This document shows, piece after piece, positions 58,784 to 64,000 of a DNA stretch of 64,000 bases; position 1 is the first letter of the stretch; each line of letters opens with the position of its first letter. The position numbers and the translations under genes are program-made. The stretch lies in contig JAQBYD010000005.1 of the NCBI GenBank assembly GCA_027623315.1, positions 1 to 64,000 of the forward strand, written 5' to 3'. This DNA comes from Verrucomicrobiota bacterium. Lineage in GTDB: Bacteria > Verrucomicrobiota > Kiritimatiellia > CAJWTS01. The notes beneath the pieces were generated by a model. The model was not told the DNA's origin. It worked only from the letters and a program-made list of their open reading frames with translations, and did not search any database.

Positions 58784-60862
58784 TTAGCCCCGCTTTCGGG
58801 CAGGCTGTTTCGCGGCGGAGGGCCTCTTGACGGCCTTTTTCTTTGATCTGCGTGATGTAGGGCCCTTCTTCGCGGGCGTCGGAGAGGTGGTGGGTGAGGA
58901 GCCGCCGACGGCCTCGGCCTGGGATCGCTCCAGCAAGGCAGTTGGAGCCTGTTTGCCGTGCAGCTCGTAGAGAAAACGGGAGGGCAGGGGAGTGACGCGC
59001 TGCCCGAATCTCCCCCGGCTCTTGGCATACGTGATCGTGAGGCGCCGTTTGGCGCGCGTGATTCCGACGTAGGCAAGCCGTCGCTCCTCCTCAACCGCCC
59101 CGTCCTGAATCGATCTTAGATGCGGTAATAGGCCCTCTTCGACACCGACGAGATAGACTTCCCCGAATTCCAGGCCCTTCGCCGAATGCAGCGTCATCAG
59201 GGTAAGTTTATCGTCGCTTGGCTCGTCTCCCTCCTCTTCGTCGCTCGCGCTTAGGGCGACGTCGTCCAGAAATGTGCCCAGGTTGGCACCACGGCGACGC
59301 CGGGCGTGCATCTCGGCCATGTTAACGACCTCCTTGACCGCCTCCCAGCGCTTCGCTCGCGCCGTTGGATCCGCGTACGCGCGTTCGAGTTCGCGATCAT
59401 AACGTACCTCCCGGATCAGCCGTTTGACCAGGTCGACAAGGTTAGGTCCGTCCTGCAACTCGCGCAGTCCGTCGATCGTGGACAGGAATCGTCGCGCGGA
59501 CTCTACGGTTGCGGCTCGCAGGCCGGGGACCGAATCGCCTTGGCGGATCACTTCGGCGACGGAGATCGAACGCTGCGCGGCGACCGCCAGCATCGTCTCG
59601 ACCGACGTCAGGCCAATGCCTCGCGGCGGAGTGTTGATCACGCGCAACAGCGAAAGCTCGTCTTCCGGATTGGCGACGAGCTTGAGATAGGACAGTATAT
59701 CTTTGATTTCCTTGCGGTCAAAAAAAGACATGCCGCCGACGAGCACGTACGGGATGTTTTGCTCACGAAGCCTCAACTCGAACAATCTTGGCTGGATCGC
59801 GGTACGAAACAGAATGGCCACATCTCCGGGTGGGACGAGCCGGTCGCGGACGCGGGCGAGGACGTCCTCGACCACGTACTGCGCTTCGGCTTCCTCATCG
59901 GGCAGGCTGTTGACCTGGATCGATTCGCCGCTCGCGCACGCGGCGCGAAGGGCCTTCTCGTGCCGCGACGTGTTGTTGCGAATCACGGCGTTGGCTCCAT
60001 CAATGATCTCTGGAGTGGATCGATAGTTTGTCTCGAGACGCACGACCACGGCCTTGGGGAAGTCGTCTTCGAAATTTAGTATCTTGGAGACGTCGGCGCC
60101 GCGCCATCCATAGATCGACTGATCGTCGTCACCGACGACACAGACGTTGCGATGTTCGCCGCCGATTCGCTTGACGATCTCGTACTGCGGCCCGTTGGTG
60201 TCCTGGTATTCATCCACAAGGAGATACTGGAAGCGCTTGCGGAACTGGGAGAGCGTGCGCTTGTCGTCGAGTAGCTTAACCATGTAGAGCAAGAGGTCAT
60301 CGAAATCGAGCACCCCGCTGGCGCGCAGGCCGGCGTCGTAGCGGCGATACGCCTGAGCGATATCGATATCCCGGTCGTCTCCGGATGATGCCAGGGCATC
60401 GGGAGCCATCATGCGATTCTTGAGCAGGCTAACCTGGCCAAGGCACGCGCGCGGGGCGAGGGTCGTCTCGGGGATCTGTAGTTCGCGCAACGCGCGTTTC
60501 ATGGCGACCAACTGGTCATCGGCATCACAGATGCCGAACGCCTTGCGGATGCCCACGCGGTCGCCGTACTGCCGGAGCGAGCGCATGCAGAACGAATGAA
60601 ATGTACCGACCGTCAGATCGCTGACGCCGCGTTTTGAAACGAGTTGGCGGATTCGATCCTTCATCTCACCGGCGGCCTTGTTCGTAAAGGTCATCGCCAA
60701 CACCGACCGGGGAGCGACTCCGCGGGACAACATGTGCGCTATCCGATGGGTGATGACCCGCGTCTTGCCGGTTCCCGCGCCGGCCAGAACCAGCAGCGGT
60801 CCTTTCGTCGTCCTCACAGCTCTTGACTGCTCGGCATTAAGTCCCCTGGTGAATTTGCTCAT
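58784..60862 (-). CDS. pcrA: UvrD/PcrA/Rep family ATP-dependent DNA helicase
   Basis: GPLLVLAGAGTGKTRVITHRIAHML; AMTFTNKAAGEMKDRI; YLLVDEYQDTNGPQYEIV; VVGDDDQSIYGWRGA; LMTLHSAKGLEF; VGITRAKRRL. Confidence 0.96.
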   Translation of the reverse strand: MSKFTRGLNAEQSRAVRTTKGPLLVLAGAGTGKTRVITHRIAHMLSRGVAPRSVLAMTFTNKAAGEMKDRIRQLVSKRGVSDLTVGTFHSFCMRSLRQYGDRVGIRKAFGICDADDQLVAMKRALRELQIPETTLAPRACLGQVSLLKNRMMAPDALASSGDDRDIDIAQAYRRYDAGLRASGVLDFDDLLLYMVKLLDDKRTLSQFRKRFQYLLVDEYQDTNGPQYEIVKRIGGEHRNVCVVGDDDQSIYGWRGADVSKILNFEDDFPKAVVVRLETNYRSTPEIIDGANAVIRNNTSRHEKALRAACASGESIQVNSLPDEEAEAQYVVEDVLARVRDRLVPPGDVAILFRTAIQPRLFELRLREQNIPYVLVGGMSFFDRKEIKDILSYLKLVANPEDELSLLRVINTPPRGIGLTSVETMLAVAAQRSISVAEVIRQGDSVPGLRAATVESARRFLSTIDGLRELQDGPNLVDLVKRLIREVRYDRELERAYADPTARAKRWEAVKEVVNMAEMHARRRRGANLGTFLDDVALSASDEEEGDEPSDDKLTLMTLHSAKGLEFGEVYLVGVEEGLLPHLRSIQDGAVEEERRLAYVGITRAKRRLTITYAKSRGRFGQRVTPLPSRFLYELHGKQAPTALLERSQAEAVGGSSPTTSPTPAKKGPTSRRSKKKAVKRPSAAKQPARKRG

Positions 60863-60963
60863 CGGATCAGGAATCTGTCATGTGCGGGCACACGAAGCCG
60901 CTGACACTATCAGGCGCGGACATACGCACACAAGACGCTAACTAAAAACCTCACCGGACTCGG

Positions 60964-61058
60964 GCCCACGAATCACGCGAATCATGCGAACCTGCCCCAC
61001 GTGCGGCAAGGCTTTGCCGCGCCCGTGCGGGGCGGGCAGGTTCGCGTGATTCGTGGGC
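60964..61058. repeat. Long palindromic repeat with CCCCACGTGCGGCAAGG core
   Basis: gcccacgaatcacgcgaa(tcatgcgaa)cctgccccacgtgcggcaaggctttgccgcgcccgtgcggggcgggcaggttcgcgtgattcgtgggc; core also at about 18154-18193. Confidence 0.88.
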
Positions 61059-61137
61059 TCCTTCTCTCTCCGAGTTCAGTTGCACCCTCGAACAGTTCGG
61101 ACTTTACATGTGAGCAGGCCGGTGTTTCGGTTCCTGC

Positions 61138-62472
61138 ATGTCTTCGCTCGATGATACCCTTGCACGCCTCTACGCGCGCCGTACCTTTGGCGTCAAGCTG
61201 GGGCTTGAGTCGATCGAGCTGCTGCTTGCAAAACTCGGCAATCCGGAGCAGGAGCTTGCGTGCGTTCATGTGGCGGGAACGAACGGGAAGGGGAGCGTCT
61301 GCGCGATGCTGGAGTCGATTCTCGGCGAGACAGGCTTGAGGCCCGGTATGTACACGTCGCCGCACCTTGTGCGCTTTCACGAGCGGTTCCGCATCGCCGG
61401 CCGCGAAATCGAGGACGCGGAGCTGGCAGACCTTGTGGAGGTCGTCGATGAACAGGCCAACGCCGTGGCAGCGGAGTCCGGAGGTCGGGAGATCACTTTC
61501 TTCGAATTCGCGACGGCGATGGCTTTTGAGCATTTCCGACGCAGCAGCGTGCGGTTGGTGATACTGGAGACGGGGCTGGGCGGCCGTCTTGACGCGACCA
61601 ACGTCGTGACGCCCCTGCTATCGGTCATTACGCGAATTGACCTGGATCACACTCAGCATCTGGGGCCCGATATCAGAACGATCGCGGCAGAAAAATGCGG
61701 GATCATCAAACCCGGTCGCCCCGTCGTCTGCGGAGCGATGCCGCTAGACGCCTCCGATGTGGTGCGTTCGGTCGCCCGGGATCGATCGGCGCCGTTCGTC
61801 GATGCTGAAGCCATCGTGTCGATCGAGTCCGTTAGCTGCGACCTGGATGGTCAGAAGCTGCGTATTGCATCCCAGGAAGCGTCCTACGGGACATGCCGTA
61901 CGCCGCTGATCGGGCTGCACCAGGCGGAGAACGTAGCGACATGCATTGCGACGCTCGAGGAGCTGGGCCGGGCTGCGGGCCTTGAGATCGGCATACAGGC
62001 TGTTCGCGAGGGATTGGCTGCGCTGCGCTGGCCGGCGCGATTCCAGGTGCTGTCGAGGGATCCGGTGGTCATACTCGACGGAGCGCACAATCCGGGCGGC
62101 GCGGTTGTCTTGGCGGCGAGCTGGCGGCGCGTTCTGAAAGATACACCGATGGGGCTGATTCTCGGACGGGGCTCGGATCGGGATGACCCCGATTATCTGA
62201 GGGCCTTCGCAGGCCTCGTGAAACGGTGCTGGACGGTGCCGCTGGGGCGGGGGCAAGGCATCAGTCCCCCTGCCCTGGCGGCTGCGACTCGGGCGCAGGG
62301 ATGGGACGCGAAGGCCTCCAGCCTGGACGAGGCATTGCCGCAGGCGCGGGAGTGGGCTGCAGCCAACCAGGCAGCCGTCTGTATTACCGGATCGCTCTAC
62401 CTGGCCGGCGAGGTGCTGGAGCGGTTTGCGGATGAGGCGCGCCCGAGGGTCGATCCAGTTCATCCCGTCTAA
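61138..62472 (+). CDS. folC: Folylpolyglutamate/dihydrofolate synthase
   Basis: VHVAGTNGKGSVCAMLESILGETGLRPGMYTSPHLVRFHERFRI; VLETGLGGRLDATNVV; ILDGAHNPGGA. Confidence 0.95.
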   Translation: MSSLDDTLARLYARRTFGVKLGLESIELLLAKLGNPEQELACVHVAGTNGKGSVCAMLESILGETGLRPGMYTSPHLVRFHERFRIAGREIEDAELADLVEVVDEQANAVAAESGGREITFFEFATAMAFEHFRRSSVRLVILETGLGGRLDATNVVTPLLSVITRIDLDHTQHLGPDIRTIAAEKCGIIKPGRPVVCGAMPLDASDVVRSVARDRSAPFVDAEAIVSIESVSCDLDGQKLRIASQEASYGTCRTPLIGLHQAENVATCIATLEELGRAAGLEIGIQAVREGLAALRWPARFQVLSRDPVVILDGAHNPGGAVVLAASWRRVLKDTPMGLILGRGSDRDDPDYLRAFAGLVKRCWTVPLGRGQGISPPALAAATRAQGWDAKASSLDEALPQAREWAAANQAAVCITGSLYLAGEVLERFADEARPRVDPVHPV

Positions 62473-62896
62473 TTTGATTCACGCCGGTCGATTAGCCCGC
62501 CGGTGAGTGCTCGGAGGCGGGGCTACGCTCGCGGCGTCGCAATGGGGTTGACCGGTGTCGCGCGTAGACCGGAAAGCGGCGTCCCATCCTTCGCGCTGCG
62601 CTTGCTTCGGAGGGCACGGCAGGCCGCCGCACTCCAAAACGCCTTCGGCGTAGGATCGTCAGCCTGCAGGGAGTCTGCGGTCCCGATCGCCCAGATCATG
62701 TCCCGAATCTTCTGCAATTCGGAAATGCACTGCATCCGACTGTCTGATCTGCGGCGCTTCCGGCTGCGCTCTGTGAGCTTCTCAGCACAAAGCGCCGCAG
62801 GGCAACCGAAGACTGCATTTCGGCCGTGCCCGCCGAAGCCACGAGCTTGCGACGGCGAAGGCCGGGTGCCCGACGCAGGAGGTTCGAATCTCCCGA

Positions 62897-63158
62897 GAAA
62901 TGCAGTCTTCCTTTCTCGTCCGCCAATTTGCAGAAGACCTCGCACGCGACCATCGCCCGGATCATGATTCGATTGCCGGAGGAGGGACTCGAACCCCCAC
63001 GATGTCACCACCGGCAGATTTTGAGTCTGCTGCGTCTGCCAATTCCGCCACTCCGGCATGGAGGATCGTTATCGTGCGCCAGTATTGAAGGGAATTCAAT
63101 ACTGGAAACGCAGTCTTCCACTTGCGACGCCAAATTGCGGAAGATCTCGTTCGCAACC
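62897..63158. repeat. ~54-bp imperfect direct repeats flanking tRNA-Leu(CAA)
   Basis: 62897-62951 gaaatgcagtcttcctttctcgtccgccaatttgcagaagacctcgcacgcgacc versus 63105-63158 gaaacgcagtcttccacttgcgacgccaaattgcggaagatctcgttcgcaacc. Confidence 0.75.
62974..63057 (-). tRNA. tRNA-Leu (anticodon CAA)
   Basis: GCCGGAGTGGCGGAATTGGCAGACGCAGCAGACTCAAAATCTGCCGGTGGTGACATCGTGGGGGTTCGAGTCCCTCCTCCGGCA on minus strand. Confidence 0.95.
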
Positions 63159-63161
63159 GTG

Positions 63162-64000
63162 TCACTTGGCGGGCTTCATTTCGCCCGACTTATACCGCGC
63201 CCAGTAGTCCTTCACTTTCCGAAGGACGCGCGGTGCCAGGATGGCGCTGCCCACGATATTCGGAAAGGCCATGCTCAGGATCATGGCATCCGAGAAGTCC
63301 AGCACGTCCGAAAGCTTATTTACCGCTCCGACGACGATGGCCGCTAGGAAGACGAGGCGAAACACGATCACGGTCTTGAGTCCAATGCCTCCAAAATGGT
63401 CAAGCAGGTAGATCCAGCCTCTTTCCCCGTAGTAGCACCATGAAATCATCGTCGAGTACGCGAAGAGCCCGATGCAGCCGGTCAGCACGTACGGAAACCA
63501 CGGGATGACGCTCCCGAATGCCGCCGTCGTCAAGGCTACACCCGCTTCACGCGGAATCGAGGCGTCGTTCCAGGCGCCGGTAATGATCACGACCAGCGCG
63601 GTCATCAGGCAGACGACAATCGTGTCGATGAACGGACCGAGCATGGCCACCAAGCCTTCGCGCACGGGCTCGTCGGTCTTCGCAGCGGCATGCGCAATCG
63701 CGGCGCTGCCCAGACCGGCTTCATTCGAGAATGCGGCGCGCTTGATACCCATCACCATGACACCGGCCATTCCTCCAAAGAATGCGTTCTGTCCGAATGC
63801 CATCTTGAATATCAGCGCGATGCAGTCGTCGAACTGGCGCCAGTTGGCGAGGATGATGAACAACGACGTGAGGACGTAGAGGCCGCACATTGCAGGGACG
63901 ATTCGAGAGGTTGCGAGGCCGATGCGCTTGATGCCGCCGAGTATGACTGCCCCTACAAAAACGGCCAACGTGATGCCGATGGCCCATGGCGCGCGGTCAC
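63162..64000 (-). CDS. Sodium:alanine symporter (AlsT/AGCS family), truncated by window end
   Basis: MVMGIKRAAFSNEAGLGSAAIAHAAAKTDEPVREGLVAMLGPFIDTIVVCLMTALVVIITGAW; C-terminal two-thirds of an AGCS transporter; reading frame runs to the window edge. Confidence 0.9.
   Translation of the reverse strand, partial: DRAPWAIGITLAVFVGAVILGGIKRIGLATSRIVPAMCGLYVLTSLFIILANWRQFDDCIALIFKMAFGQNAFFGGMAGVMVMGIKRAAFSNEAGLGSAAIAHAAAKTDEPVREGLVAMLGPFIDTIVVCLMTALVVIITGAWNDASIPREAGVALTTAAFGSVIPWFPYVLTGCIGLFAYSTMISWCYYGERGWIYLLDHFGGIGLKTVIVFRLVFLAAIVVGAVNKLSDVLDFSDAMILSMAFPNIVGSAILAPRVLRKVKDYWARYKSGEMKPAK

Overview
A GC-rich bacterial chromosomal window, mostly housekeeping genes. Some features suggest a PVC-type lineage: a double-length UvrA, an ECF sigma factor with a membrane-anchored extension, and giant thrombospondin-3/FG-GAP/M4-peptidase surface proteins. 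This placement is inference only; no rRNA gene is present. Recognisable genes include tandem-fused uvrA, pgsA, a Gfo/Idh/MocA oxidoreductase, an M29 aminopeptidase, a YbgC-type thioesterase, a NUDIX hydrolase, a two-domain NDK, an aminotransferase, kdsD, uppP, aspS, hisS, an HU/IHF protein, a DAHP synthase, xerC/D, rnc, a lipid A-type acyltransferase, an MTA/PNP phosphorylase, comF, a UvrD/PcrA helicase, folC and a partial alsT-like symporter. Six tRNAs are supported: Gly-TCC, Leu-TAA, Leu-TAG, Asp-GTC, Lys-TTT and Leu-CAA. The most interesting material is: (1) a tandem-duplicated four-helix-bundle (S23/IVP-like) gene bracketed by 61-bp direct repeats belonging to a modular palindromic repeat family found at three loci; (2) a compact three-gene operon (TIGR04255-like plus two uncharacterised proteins) with about 20-nt gene overlaps; (3) heptanucleotide (STRR-like) repeats that encode near-identical C-termini of the convergent aspS and hisS genes from opposite strands; (4) a 114-bp perfect-armed palindrome inserted in frame (38 codons) in a secreted coiled-coil protein; (5) several other MITE-like or REP-like palindromes, one supplying a stop codon; (6) a ~20-kb co-directional envelope/surface locus headed by a membrane-anchored ECF sigma factor; (7) decayed genes (an internally deleted GT2 and a degraded DUF5615 toxin).
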